A stretch of DNA of 64,000 bases from Eopsaltria australis (taxonomy: Eukaryota; Chordata; Aves; Passeriformes; Petroicidae), in NCBI GenBank assembly GCA_034509425.1, contig JAVTVJ010000118.1:2232001-2296000 (forward strand). Reading direction: 5' to 3'. Every line of letters starts with the position of its first letter. Positions within the stretch are counted from its first letter, which is position 1. The translations under genes and the position numbers were made by a program. The notes under the pieces are model-generated. The model saw nothing but the letters and a program-made list of their open reading frames with translations, was not told the DNA's origin and searched no databases. This document shows, one piece after another, positions 1 to 12,406 of the stretch.

Positions 1-465
1 CATAAACCTGTTATTCTAGTAATTCAAGTGCTAAAGATGTGTTTAGTGAACCTTGCATCACAAAAGACTTGATATCCAGTGTGTGGATTTATGTCTGATT
101 CAACCGTGGAAGTTTTACACTGTAAACTCCCTAATTCTTGGTGTTGCAGACAAGTGTTTAAAAGAGTTTAATGTTGTCTGGGTAATTAATGACTATATTA
201 AAATGTCCTTGCACAGGAGGAGGTTTACACTAACATACATAATCCTGACCTTCCATGGGGTTTTTTGAGCACTTTGCAACTCGAAGAATTTACGTTTACT
301 GAGTAGTTTTAAGTAACTTGGCATATGCAATATCAAGAGTGCTAAATTCTTTTGAGAAGAATATTGAAAATTAAGCTTATCATAGACATGCACTTTTCAC
401 TGTGTTTCCCATGGAACACAGAGATAGTAATTCTGATACTTTTTCAAGTATACTCATCTTTCACA

Positions 466-466
<1 letters not shown>

Positions 467-499
<33 letters not shown>
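467..499. repeat. (AC)n microsatellite
   Basis: About 16 uninterrupted AC dinucleotides are visible, with a slightly impure CACAGAC lead-in on the left. The tract is long and pure enough to be length-polymorphic. It has no connection to a gene that I can see. Confidence 0.97.
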
Positions 500-501
<2 letters not shown>

Positions 502-1264
502 ATCCTGTTTTGATGAGATATTGAATAGCTTGGCAGCTTTGAACAAAGCTTTACACTACAGGATGTTTTCTATGGGCTTTAAAGAACTACTGTCTAAAAG
601 GTTTTCCTTAACAGGAAGAGAGAGTCTGAGGATATGTACAGTGAGCTACATCTTGTTCAATTTTTGCTTCTGTGATAATCTGTGAAGCAGTGCAGCATAT
701 TTTATTTAAGTACTTATTGGTATAAATTAGTGTATCTAAAAATGTCTTTGACTTCAACATATATTAGATATTTGTTAGATGGTGGTAAAATGGAGTCTTG
801 ACTATTTTACAGCCTCCCTACTACAAAATAGGGATGGGATTTTCCAGTGTATCCCTTCCTGGTTTTTGGCAGATTGTTTAGGCTGTAGAAACATTTCACT
901 TCCCTGATGTACAACATTATCAGCTACTTGAAGCTTTTCATACTTGCGTAGTATAAGAACACACATTTTATGACTTAAGCTTACATTGAATATCTCACAC
1001 AGGAGATTAAACATTCAGCATTTCACATAAAAATAACTGTCATGTGATTTCTGGTAAGGTTTTAGTGAAAATCAAAATAATGTTGAAGGATGAACTGCAA
1101 AGAATAGATATGTTCAGAGTACTTGCAGTATGAAATGCAAAGCTGATACCAAATGCTTCTAAGAGTGATCAAACCACAGACTCATCAGAACAAGAACACG
1201 AGCAGAGTTATGGTGAATATAATGAATAAAAAGGCATAAAATGCCCTTGATGTATAATGAAGAA

Positions 1265-1266
<2 letters not shown>

Positions 1267-1299
<33 letters not shown>
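1267..1299. repeat. (AC)n microsatellite, second copy
   Basis: A second pure AC tract of about 16 units lies some 770 bp downstream of the first. The flanks differ (AGAAAT before, GTAAGG after), so this is not a duplication of the first locus. Confidence 0.97.
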
Positions 1300-1300
<1 letters not shown>

Positions 1301-2197
1301 GTAAGGGATAAAAAAAGAAGAAAAATGCTTATAGTGTGAATTTGAAAGCAGTAGCATACTAAAATTAAGGATATAAAATACCTGCTGGAAGCTGGCAGCT
1401 CAGAAGGGAAGGCATACTAACCTCAGGGTGATTTCCATCTGCTACTCCTAACAAATTTGAATTAGCTGAAGTCAGGTAACGTAATATATGTACCATAGAT
1501 AAAATTATAATTTTAACTCCTTTACACCTGTACAAAGTATTATTAAAGTAGGTTTTATTTTACTCAGGAGGAAAAAATGTCTTTTCACTTTTGTTCTTTC
1601 TTTTATCTTTTGCACCAGCAGTTTTGTATTTCAAATATGTCTCGTCATTAAGAAATTGATGCTCTAATGAAACTTAAATTACTGAATGATCCTGAATGAA
1701 TGATAATTAAAAATCAGTGTAAAACAATCAGCCATCTTTCCATCCTGATCTTGGGTGTAGCTCCTAGTTGTTTCTATAAAACAGATTAGTGTAATGACAT
1801 ATCTAAAATTGAAAAAAGATACTTCTGGATTCAAGGGGAGTTAATTTTTAAAAAGTTTACTTCAAATTTCTTTTGTTCTACAGTAAACAGGAATAGAGAG
1901 GAGTGTTTCTCACAAAATATGCAGCAACAATCTTATACTGTTGTGCCAATGTGTAAAGGTCATGGTACATCTGTGCTAAGAATGAGAAACTGCATCCAGA
2001 TTTCCAAGCTTAGATCCTCCATCCCCATATTCCCAGTACTCTGCATTAAAGAGTAGGAGTACAATTTATTTTTAATCATTTTTTTACATTGCCAAAGCCA
2101 AAAATAGCAGTTTCAGTTCTGTATTTCTGGTTTGGAAATGAGTACAAAGCAGCTCAGCAACCAGAGTATTTTCAATTGACTTTAAAAATGATCTTTA

Positions 2198-2200
<3 letters not shown>

Positions 2201-2242
<42 letters not shown>
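2201..2242. repeat. (TAA)n microsatellite
   Basis: A pure TAA trinucleotide tract of 14 units is visible. Read as plus-strand protein it gives a run of isoleucines in an 81-codon frame at 2089-2334, which is an artefact of the repeat and not a gene. Confidence 0.97.
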
Positions 2243-2243
<1 letters not shown>

Positions 2244-3414
2244 TCAAAATATTTTATTTGTCAGGATCATTTATTTACACAGATTAATGTATATTTGTAT
2301 AGTCTTTGTTACAAAACCCATGAGAATTGTCTAATGAATCCAAACTGTAATCATTTTTCTTTCCACTGGGAAGGGATGCAGGTGGATATGTGCTGTCAGA
2401 AGTACTAACCAACCCATTTGTCATTTAGGTGTCCCTGCTTTGGAGGCCTCTGTTATTGAGGGCAGAAGAGAGAAATGACACCTGGACATGCTCAGCATGA
2501 GGTGTTGATGGCCACCTATTGCAGAATTTGCTCTGTGTTTTATAGCACCAAATTCAGAATAATCTTCTAAGGCATAAGTGCACACATTCACACGCTGAGC
2601 ACAACATAAAAACACTTAAGCAGTCAGATGTTTATTGTCCATTGTCCCACAAAAGACAGAGATAAGTGCCTGTTTCACCTAATGCTGTATTTAGAGGCAG
2701 CTTGACAGAAGCTACAGCAATGTGTGACTGTGGTACCCTGAATAATCCTTGTTGTCTGACAAGGCTAAAATGATCAAATAGCAGCAAATTGTCAGAATAA
2801 TTTCTATAATTTTCTGCATCTACAGAGATCTGACATGTATTGGTTGATGATTTATGCTTACCCATCACAACCAGCCATAGCACAAATTTTATTGGACAGC
2901 AAGGCTATGCTTTTCCCTGTGCATCCTATAATAAGCCCTAAACCCCTTTAGTCAGCAGCCACCTAGTTGGAACCATAGGAACCATTCCACCACAGGAACC
3001 ATATCTGTATATTAAAGATCTACAATAAAGCCTACTGAATACCACAGGCAGGTAAAGGAAGGACTGAAATAGAAGAACAACTTCTTTCTCTTTTCTTGAG
3101 AAAAGAGTTTGACATTCAATCTTGCAAAACTGCCTGCACAGCTTAGAAAACAGCAAACAGATTCTAGCTTTCAGACTTAATGTGATAAAGGATATAGTCC
3201 AGTCCTGACTTGTATATTTTATCACATGGAACAATTATTTCCTTGTGGGAATCCCTGCAAATTTATCACTTGTATCACACAGTCCTGACATAGTCCCCTT
3301 TGTAATGAGAAGACCCAGTCATCCTTCTTCATTCAAAAATTAAGTCCAAATCCTAGAATTCACTTATAATTTCTGTGCATTTTATGCAGCTTCATAAGAA
3401 CATGAACCTGTATT

Positions 3415-3437
3415 AAAAAAAAAAACAAAAAAAAAAC
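3415..3437. repeat. Interrupted poly(A) tract
   Basis: An A-run is broken by a single C. No retroposed body is recognisable on its left, so I treat it as low-complexity DNA and not as the tail of an insertion. Confidence 0.85.
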
Positions 3438-4239
3438 CAACTTGCAGAGAAGATGATTAAGGAAAAAGTTAAGATTTAAGACAGTAAGACAGACATTAAT
3501 GAAAATAGATATCATGGTTTTATTAAGGGGGTTGGAGTAGTGATATTTGCAGCCTTCTACTCGTCCTGCTATGTTCTGCCTTCCAGCAGTACTTCAGTGA
3601 AAATACACCTAATAATGCTTTCTTCATATACCATGTTGTTTTAATGTTCCTTCTATTAAAATGATTTCCATTACAAAGTGGATATTACCTTTATGTTGAC
3701 TCTAATGACATATAACGTGATATAAAAATATTATAATGTAAGTGCTATCAGGGGTTTTGTATTCAGAATGGATTATTAATTAATGCTGTGTCAGCATGCT
3801 CAGTACAGTGAAATGGAAGCACAATAAACAGCAGTAGCTCTGGTGGCCTATATTCACATCTCGTGCTGGATTCACTCCAAAGGCTTGTCATTCATCTTGT
3901 TATCGATGGTCGTTTGGGTTAGAGCACTGGAAGTAGCCAGATGCAATGTGAAATATTATTTTCTTGTTTCAAAACTCCCTGAGAAAGAGATGCAATCTTT
4001 TTCCTGCCAAGCTAGTGAATCAGGAAAGGTGGGAGAAAACTTTAATCTCAAAAGATTAACTTGGGAGTTCCAAGTAATGGGTAATTTTATGACAGCATTT
4101 CTTAAGGAAAATAGATAAAACATATTGGTGGTGATTATATATGCACAAAAATTAGAGTCAGCCAGACCACCTAGTAATAGTTACTTTTTTGCTTTGGTGT
4201 AAAAACTTTCCTATACCACAAAAGGTTGATTAATCTTAG

Positions 4240-4945
4240 TCATACAAACAGAATAATTTGGGTTGGAAGGGCCCTTAAAAGGCCACATAGTCCAATCCCT
4301 CCTGTAATGAGAAGGGACATGTTCAACTAGATCAGGTTGTACATCCCCCCATTCAATCTGATTTCGAATGTTTCCAGGGATGAGAAATATATTCCACTGT
4401 TTTACCACCTTCATCATAAAAATTTTCTTCCCTACATCTAGTCTAAATATACAGTCTTTCAGTTTAAAACCATGACTCCTTGACCTATAACAACAGGCCC
4501 TGCTAAAAATCTGTCCCCATCATTCAGTAGCCTCCTTTAAGTATTGAAAGGCCCCAGTAAGGTCTCTCTGGAGTTTTCTGTTTTCCATGCTGAACAGCTC
4601 ATATGAAATATCAAGGAGAGTGGCTTGGTAACTACCTCAGCTAATTCCCTCAGGACTATGGGATACCTCTTGTTGGGTCCCATAGACTTATGTATGTTCA
4701 GGCTCCTCAGGTGGTCATGAACTCAACCTTCTCCTATATAGGGAGCAGGTTATATCCTATATCCTCTGTCTTGCAGTTCAACCACTCGAGAAGTGTGAAA
4801 GAAATGCTGTCACCGAAGACTTAAGCAAAACTTTTGAGTATCTCAGCCTTCTCCTTGTCCATCATTCCCAGTTTGCTAGTTGTGCTAACTGCTTGGAGTG
4901 CTGCAGGGTATGGTACATTTTCTTTTAACCATCCCCTTCTCACTA
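4240..4945 (-). mobile_element. CR1 LINE fragment, minus strand, internally deleted
   Basis: Reading the minus strand, the right part (about 4600-4945) matches the CR1 ORF2 segment between endonuclease and RT, including a decayed form of the region that normally reads EKAEVLN-FFASVF, and the region antisense to GTCCCATAGACTTATGT that encodes the S-M-G-P stretch. The left part (about 4240-4598) is the CR1 3' portion: the C-terminal ORF2 tail (VVKQWN, versus the family's VVKHWN) and the 3' UTR, seen on the plus strand as TTTGGGTTGGAAGGGCCCTT. Roughly 1 kb of RT core expected between these parts is absent, with the join near 4598. Stops and frameshifts are frequent, so the copy is old and inactive. 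The 68-codon minus frame at 4211-4417 is only a piece of this tail. Confidence 0.9.
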
Positions 4946-5667
4946 AGTCCCAACCCAAATGAGAAAAATCAAATCTTATCTATTCTTATTAGCAAAATGT
5001 TAAAAATCATCCTGTTGCTGCAGTGCCAATTATGTCAATATAGAAACAGATTATAATACTCTCAAGATTCCATTCTGTTCTCCCTTCGTAAAACTGTCTT
5101 TATTTTCAATAAAATATAAATTATTTCAGTTTTACTATTTTTCCTCTTTATAGAAAAATGGAATTGTACTAAACATTTCCTTTAAAGTATTCTATTTCAA
5201 AATATAGCTTCTGTATTGTATTTGATAACCAACCGGGATGAAAACCCCAAAAACCAAAAAAACCAACAAACCATTAAGCAGCCATATAAAACAGAAATTG
5301 GAAGCTGCTGTGAAATTGTGCCTAATGGAACAACCCTCCATGCATGATAGTCACAGAACTACTAGATTGGCAGATTTTCTCTTTTGTATCCTTAAAGGGC
5401 TGTGAGCACAGCAAGCTGTCTCAGTGTTTGCTCTGAGGCATAAATCACTGTGAAAACAACATCTTACTCTAATAAACTGGTTTAGCCACAGAGCTTCCTT
5501 CGGTGCCTTGCATACCTTTTGTTTAATTGTATTCTAGTTTCACTTTAGATATAAGATTTTCAGGTAATGAGATAAGAGATATTTGTTATTCATCTAGTAC
5601 ACAGGTGATCTGTGGTAACTAAATTATTCCTGGGCAAATGAGGGAGAAAAGTAAAAAAAATACAGGA

Positions 5668-5745
5668 TAATAGAGTCCATATTATACAACAACATACAGA
5701 AATATACAACAATAGAGTCCGTGTAATATACAACAATAGAGTATG
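5668..5745. repeat. Short imperfect direct repeat
   Basis: The motif AATAGAGTCC followed by a TATACAAC-type stretch occurs twice, and a third, partial AATAGAGT occurs at the right end. Spacing is uneven (about 44 and 24 bp), so this looks like local slippage in AT-rich DNA and not a regular satellite. Confidence 0.7.
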
Positions 5746-5786
5746 CTTATAATGTTTAATCTGTTGTCTATTGCATGCATAGGTAA

Positions 5787-5820
5787 TGTGTGTATATATA
5801 TGTGTGTATATATATATACA
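5787..5820. repeat. Mixed (TG)/(TA) dinucleotide tract
   Basis: Alternating TG and TA dinucleotides run for about 34 bp. This is compound low-complexity DNA with some palindromic character from the TATATA blocks. Confidence 0.85.
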
Positions 5821-8035
5821 TTATTTATATTAATAGAAAGTGAGCTATACATAGAGAACTATTTATCTAATTATTTATAGCAGATATTACTTTGAAAGTG
5901 TGGTCTATGGAAGAATATGTATGTTATATTCTGTGCCTTCCACATTGTACGTTGCATGGTGCTATCCTGTCAATTTTTGCTCTTGTATAATATTAGAAAA
6001 ACAATTCTGATGGATCTGGGCAGAATATCTAATCTCAAATTGCAAATTTTTTGTGGGGTTTTCCTTTTCCTGATTTTTATACAATCATTGGTAAAATTAA
6101 TTTTAGAAGATTATTTATTACTGTGCAACAAATTCTTAGAGGAAAAATTGAATGTGCTCAGCAAATGCAGATGATACTGAACAACAAAGATACTGTGCAA
6201 CATGCAGTTTACTTTTAGAAAAATGTAAATGACTGTGAATAGATATTATGAAGCTACTTCCAGTTTGGTTTCTGTCATGTATGCTGCCTTCTGGAATGCT
6301 GCACATATCCTCATGTGTCTGCAACAGTTCTAATCCCAGATAAAAAATGAGAGTTGCAGACATATTACACTGGATGTCCTAGAGATCAGCTGTGTCTGTA
6401 GTCCTTTTTAAAGCCTAAATGTGATGAGGTTCAAATTTGGAGTTTAACACCCCCTTTTCTCATGATAACAATTACATCTCGAGCTGATTATTTTCTGAAG
6501 CAACATACATGCCTGTCCCTATTTTCCCTCTATTTAGAGTCATATATTACTGTTTGTATTTAAGACAAAGCGGACAAGAGGCCTGTTCTTTATGATCTAA
6601 GAGGCTACAGGTTCTATATATTTAGGAATGAAAGAAATTCAAGTAATTGTCTACTTTGATTCAGTTATCGGAGATGTTGCACTTTCAGTTATCATAATAG
6701 TTGATCACTGGAAAAGGTCTTCGGTGCTGAGGAAAAAGTTATTCTTGATGAAATAGTTAAATGATTGAAACTTTTTACTTCTTAAACAAAAATTAAATTT
6801 ATGAGTCTCTAAAAAATTGTTATTTTTTTACTCAATTCTTCCCTTACTAGATAGGGACTTATATCACCCAATTATCATTGTCATTCTGGAGGACTGATTG
6901 TCTAATTTTTATCTGGCTGCCTTGATTGTTATCCCTTGACTTATCTTGGATGTGACACAGTTTTCTTCTAATGGTCCTCATGATTAATACATTTACTGAT
7001 AAAAGAATGCTGTAAATGTCCTAAAAGAGATCTGCTGTCCATGCAGTTCAGCATCATTTCTGCAGAAAAGCTGTTTGTATTGACCAAAACTAAAGTGAAT
7101 CATAGATGGTGAATTTGAGGTTGAAGACCTCTTTGCAGTTCCCAGTAAATATCCGATTAGTATTTCAGACATAAGATTTTGTTTATTTTCAATATTTCTT
7201 CTGTTGTGGCTAATTTATAAATTGAAAACACAAGAAAAAGTGTCCAAATAAAAGTTTGAGTAGGTTTTTTAATTTTATACATTTGTTACTAAGATGAAAC
7301 TACACATCCTGTTTTGGCTCCAGCTACTCCATGGCAGAAGTTTATCAGCTTCAGGCCATCACTTGTTTGATTGTCCCTGACAGTGAATGGTTGAGGATGA
7401 CCATTGCCTCAGATTTGCCAGCTGATACAATAATTTGATTGCTCCCTAGTCTACTTCAGGGAAAATAAGCCAAGTTAGTTTAAACATTTGATTGAAAGTT
7501 TATGAAGCAAATCAACTAGCAGACTGGCAAGACATGGCAATTGGTCAGATATGGCAAGGTGATGGAAACTCAGACAAATACCTCTTCAGAGACACACCAG
7601 AACCTGAGGAAGTCATGTGTTTGTGTGATTAGATGTACCAAAATTTTTTGTTATCTTCTTTGACAGGAAATTTTTATTTGGAATCTATGTAAAAGGAGAC
7701 CTTTGGACTCTCCCTTCTGCTAGCTGCTGATTTCTATGCTTGCATCACAGAGTTTCAAATGGTGAATAACAGGACTCTATATTCACCCACTACTTCTCAC
7801 AACAGGAAAGGAAAGTTCTCATTGTCCAGGTCCATGAGGGAACAGTAGCACTGACATTTTTTCAGTAATTTTTATATGCCTGGCAAAATGGGGTAAATAT
7901 ATCAGTAGTCTTCAGCAGCAGGACCCAAATCTTTTTTCAGCTGGGTAACCATACCTATTTAATCACAGTTCTCTCTTTTAGTTGCTCAGATGGTAGCAGA
8001 GCTCTAATAGCAATTTACATTTCATCTCATCACTG

Positions 8036-8122
8036 ATCGATCCCATTCACCCAGTTAACACCTCTGTCACAGAACAATGGAGGTATTCTCTAAAAGATTG
8101 TTCTTGGCTCAATGGGATCGAT
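8036..8122. repeat. 12-bp perfect inverted repeat with 63-bp spacer
   Basis: ATCGATCCCATT at 8036-8047 is the exact reverse complement of AATGGGATCGAT at 8111-8122. The arms could pair into a stem with a 63-nt loop. A match of this length and spacing is expected roughly 0.4 times by chance in 64 kb, so the pairing alone is not evidence of function. Confidence 0.6.
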
Positions 8123-10160
8123 TAAATTTAAATGTCTGTTATTTTTCTATGTTTCAATGTGTCTGACTAGCTGTTAGCTCTTGAGCTGCCTTAAATTTTA
8201 TAGTGCACCACCACATGCTTTTTTTTCTTTTACCTGAAAGTGAGAAATTTGGAAATCAAATGAAGAAATTAATTTTTTTTATTACTAACAATTGCTGTTA
8301 TATGGCCCATGCTAATAATGGCGCTGTTTTGCATTCTGGGGATTCATTATGGTGTTATTCAAATATACTTTGATTTTAAACCAATAGAGGTTTAACAGAG
8401 GTTTCCTGTTCTTCTTGTCTGTCAGAAATAAGTCAACCTGAACAGCAGCCACTTTGCCTCCCATTCTTCTCTAGGCTAGTTGAGAGTTACATATATATAT
8501 GCTTGCATCCTGAAAAAAATCAATGCAAAATGATTCATCTGATTCTAGGGGGTGTTATGAAATTTAAATGACAATGTGTTAGCTACGGTTCTTAAGGCAC
8601 TGTTCAGTGCCAGAAACATTTATTTCAATGATCATATGGCAACGCAGTGTTTTAAGAAGCCTTGGGCTGTGGCTCTAATCTCTAGTCCATGTGAGAGTAA
8701 GCTGATCTCAGTCTTCAGTTCTGGGGTTAGCATTTTAAAGTCAGAAGAAACCAAGGTGTTACAATGACCATGCCTGGCAGTCAGTATGGAAAACATGAAG
8801 TGTCACCCCTTCACATTTCAGTGCACATGGATAGACAGGAACCTTTGCAGAGGCCAAGAATGAGGTTTCAATGGAACTTTCATCTGAAGAGAAATATTTT
8901 TATGGAGAGGTGCCTTCAGAGTAGCGAACCACATCTGGCTTTTCGGATCTTGATTTAACATGTAAGAATGGTAAAGTTTGCCTAAGTCTTAGACTTAGGT
9001 TTTTATGTCCCTGCAACCTCACAGCAAAAGTCCACAACTTCTTTGTTTAAGTGCTTCTTATCCCTGTAATAGTACCAAATCTTCAGGCATATGAGGCCTC
9101 ATCAATGAAAGCACTCAGGGTTATTTTCAATGTTGTTTGAGGGGTTTCTTTTGAAAATGGCTGAACCTAGACAGCTAATGTGATCCAGAGTCTAGAGGGT
9201 TGTTGTCTGTTCTCATCCACACACAGGCATCTCATAGTCATCAGATCACTGCCAGGCAATGCTTTGAACAAAGTAAGATTAGAGGATACTTAGCTAACTT
9301 TACATTCAGTAGCCCAGTATTCAGATGTAGGACACTGAAATCCAGTTCTATTCACTGCCAATGTGGGAAACCAATTAGTGAGCCAGAGATGAAGGATAAA
9401 CTCTGGCTCATGTCTCTCCAATGTCAGAAGCTGGCTGAACTAGAGTCTCTTCTCTTTCCCCACACTCTGCACACTGCACATAAAGTGCTTCTAATGTTAG
9501 CCATTATCACTGTTATTCATCTCACATTTATTGTAAAGAAAGTTTCAGAACAAAGAAAGACCTCCTGTGTCTTTTTGAGCTCTGTTTTTGTTCACCTAAC
9601 CATTTGGATCTGAGACAGGATAGTTGCAAAATAACACTGACAGATTTGCATATAGCTGAGTATGTTGAATGGAACAAATGCTCTCATTCTTTCACTTTTA
9701 ATAATTTTGATTCTCCAGTTGGGCTTCCTGGTATGGCCATAAAAAATACTGTTTTGTAAAGCTTGTGATCCATGAAACCTGGGGTTTGACGGCTTTCTAC
9801 AGGGAACACCTATGATGTAATAATGCAGATGAGACACTCCTTAACAGGCAGTTTGAATAATATCTGAGAAAATGTTGTCCTTTCTTTGAATGTCAACACT
9901 TCCTATTAACACCAAATTATTTTAAAAATGTTTCATGTAGGTAAAGACATGACTTTTAGGCATTTTGATCCTGCCTATAGTATTTTGTTCAGAAGGCCAC
10001 TTTGCAGAAGCAGGAAATTATAAAAACCTCAACTAGATGCTGCATTTTAGAGAAACAATTGCTATACGATAGTGTGGAAGGTTATTCCAAAGGCTGAGAT
10101 TTTGTGCAACTAAAGCCTTGTGTTGCTTTTAGAGTTTTTTGCCTTTTGTTTTGTAGTGAG

Positions 10161-10196
10161 TTTTTTGGTTAGTTTTTTTTTGGTTGGTTTGGTTTC
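10161..10196. repeat. T/G-rich low-complexity tract
   Basis: Runs of T alternate with GG in a GGTT/GGTTT pattern. A similar tract lies at 13159-13191. Neither matches the vertebrate telomere unit, and both look like simple sequence. Confidence 0.8.
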
Positions 10197-11069
10197 TTCC
10201 CTGTTGGACCACTGAGTTACTCTGGTATCATTCATTCTAAGCCATTTCTTTGCTACTGAAAATATGAATATAGAATTTATAGTGTTAAAAACACAAGTTT
10301 AAGTCTTCCTTATTCATGACTGTAGCTAAAAACACACAGATGAGGCTCAATTGCTAAAGCAAATGTTACCTTATTGTCTGAGCAATGCTGGACATATTTG
10401 GGACACTGAGAAGGTCTTCCATCTTGGCAGCCCAATAAACTTATGAAATACTGATCAATTAGTATTGTACATAAACTCATAAATATGTGAATTTGTTATT
10501 GCTAGCTATAATATAGATAAGTATTCTACCTTAATCATCAGTTTTGTTTTATGTCTAAAATATATTGGTCTACTAATAATGACAGTAAGCATTCTTTTAT
10601 CTAATTTATTATCTAATTGTCCTATTTCACAATCTTTTCATTTTTGAAAGTCAGAATAAAGACACAAACCAGGACTATGAGCAACTTTCTATTTTGGTAT
10701 GACAATTTTCTTAAGAATATTATATTATTTTACATACTGAAACAATACAGAAATGAAAAGCTGGGGGAAATCAGTAATACTCGTAACGATTTAGTACTTT
10801 TAGAATAATATACATTAGATACTGTGACATCTCCTGGTTTGGAACACACAGGTATTTCATTTGTATTCTGCTTAGTGTTTGGCACGCTGGGTCAAATGAC
10901 CTAATTTGAGGTCTGTAAACAATGTTGGGAAACAGATAATTCTACTAGACAACCATAACAAGGGAAAATTAATGAGACATCTTCACAGACAGTAAAAGAT
11001 ACACAATCCAGAAAATAAACAAGCCAGGAAACTTATTCTTCCAGCAACTTTTGTTTTCCCATACTTTTA

Positions 11070-12406
11070 GTAGAAGATAAATTCATAGGCCCTGATAGAA
11101 TGCATCCATGAGCACTGAGGGAGATAGCAGAAATCATTTTAAGGCCATTGTTCATAATCTTTGATCTATCAGGGGGATTTGGAGAAGCACCAGAAGACTT
11201 GAGAAAAGCAAATGCCACTGCTATCTTCAAGAAGGGCAAGAAGGAGGACCCAGGGAGCTACAGGCTGGTCACCCTGACTTTAATCTCTACGGAGGTGTTG
11301 GAGCAGCTAATCGTGAAAATAATTTCCAGGCTCATTAAAGACAAGCAAATCATAAGGACCATTCAGCATTGCTTCACTAATGGGAAGTCTTGTGTTACCA
11401 ACTTGATAAACTTCTTTGATGAAGTACCTGGCCTGGTGGACAGGGTGAAAGCAGAGGCTGTTGTCTGCCTGAACTACAGTAGTGCCAGTGACACTCTCAC
11501 CCATAACAGTTCCCTAGAGGAGCTGTTGATGGATGAGCAAACACTGAAGTAGATTGAAAACGGGCTGAGTTTGCTGAGGTCAGATGGTGGTGATGAACAG
11601 CACAAGTCTTGTTGGATGCCAGTCACCAGCAGTGTATCTTAGGGGTCAATACTGCATCTTGTCCTGTTCAACATCTTCATAACAATAAAGGTGATGGATC
11701 AGTGTACCCTCAGCAAATTTTCAGGTGACACCAAACTGGGAGCAGTGGCTGACACCATGACCAGAGGGCCATGCTGCCATCCAGAGGGACCTCAACAATT
11801 GGAGAAAGGGGCTTCAGGAAACTCAGAAGATTTTGGGTCCAAAAAGAAACAATCCCAAGCACTAATACATGCTGGGGGTAGCCCAGCTGCAAAGCAGTTT
11901 GGCAGAAAATTAGCTGGGGGTCCTGGTGGACACCAGGTTGGATATGAATCAGTAATGGGCTCTTGAGGCAAAGAAGGCAAATGGGCCACAAGGATGATTC
12001 AGGTACCAGAGTACCTCATATGTGAAGAAAGGTTGAGAGAGCTGGGGCTCTTCGGCCTGGACACAAGAAGGATGAAGGGGGATCTTATCCATTTATATAA
12101 ATATTTAAAGGGAGGGGGAAAAGGAGATGGAGTCAGGCACTGACAATGGACACAAGCTTAACCACAGAAGGTTTCCTCTGAATATCAGGAAACATTTTTT
12201 TTTTTACTGTGAGGATAACCAAGAACTGGCACAGTTTACCCAGAGAGGTGGTTGAGTCTTGCTCCTCAGAAATATTCAAAAGCTGTGTGGACATGGTCAT
12301 GGGCAATGTGCTTCAAGTGGCCCTGTTTGAACAATAGGATTGGATCAGATTACCTCCAAAAGTCCCTTCCAACCTCAACCATTTTGAGATTCTGTGTGAG
12401 TCTGTT
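11070..12406 (+). mobile_element. CR1 LINE, plus strand, 5'-truncated, with RT-domain remnant
   Basis: This is the most extensive CR1 copy in the window. It opens inside ORF2 with a decayed version of the region that normally reads GPDEMHPRVLREL, passes through RT, and ends in the CR1 3' UTR (TCCCTTCCAACCTCAACCAT) and a terminal GATTCTGTG-type motif at 12388-12406. CR1 copies are usually 5'-truncated in this way and end in such an octamer-like motif instead of a poly(A) tail. C-terminal landmarks are visible, such as ERLRELGLF-like sequence near 12030 and a decayed LDIRKKFF-type stretch near 12180. Multiple stops break the frame after 11,549. A short T-run at 12197-12206 interrupts the 3' part. 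The element cannot be active. Confidence 0.95.
11148..11552 (+). pseudogene. CR1 ORF2 reverse-transcriptase fragment, decayed
   Basis: This 134-codon open stretch is the N-terminal half of the CR1 RT domain. Residues 27-44 (IFKKGKKEDPGSYRLVTL) match the conserved CR1 finger motif IFKKGKKEDPGNYRPVSL. Residues about 79-90 (FTNGKSCVTNL) match FTKGKSCLTNL. The position of the first catalytic Asp (family pattern YLDFSKAFD) reads CLNYSSASD, so Asp is replaced by Asn at 11472-11474. Beyond the stop, the family's FADD catalytic pair reads FSGD at 11718-11729. With two catalytic positions lost and stops downstream, this is a dead copy. The ATG at 11148 is internal to the domain and is not a true start. 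Confidence 0.9.

Larger units (their letters stand above)
1..4239. other. Non-coding AT-rich interval
   Basis: This stretch has no reading frame with recognisable protein similarity; the longest frames are under 100 codons and look like chance. It carries two (AC)n tracts, a (TAA)n tract and an interrupted A-tract, each listed separately. I recognise no transposable element between them. Anything functional here would be regulatory and cannot be judged from one sequence. Confidence 0.6.
4946..11069. other. Non-coding AT-rich interval
   Basis: I see no gene or recognisable transposon in this 6-kb stretch. It contains a short TA/TG tract at 5787-5820, a small direct repeat at 5668-5745, and a perfect 12-bp inverted repeat at 8036-8122. 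The longest frame (9200-9613, 137 codons, plus) has no recognisable domain, no credible splice context and ordinary local composition, so I regard it as chance. Confidence 0.55.

Noticed and set aside
2089..2334. 81-codon frame with a poly-isoleucine run
   Set aside because: The run is the (TAA)n microsatellite translated in one frame.
9200..9613. 137-codon plus-strand open frame
   Set aside because: No recognisable domain, no promoter, splice or poly(A) context, and ordinary composition. A frame of this size is expected by chance in 64 kb read in six frames.
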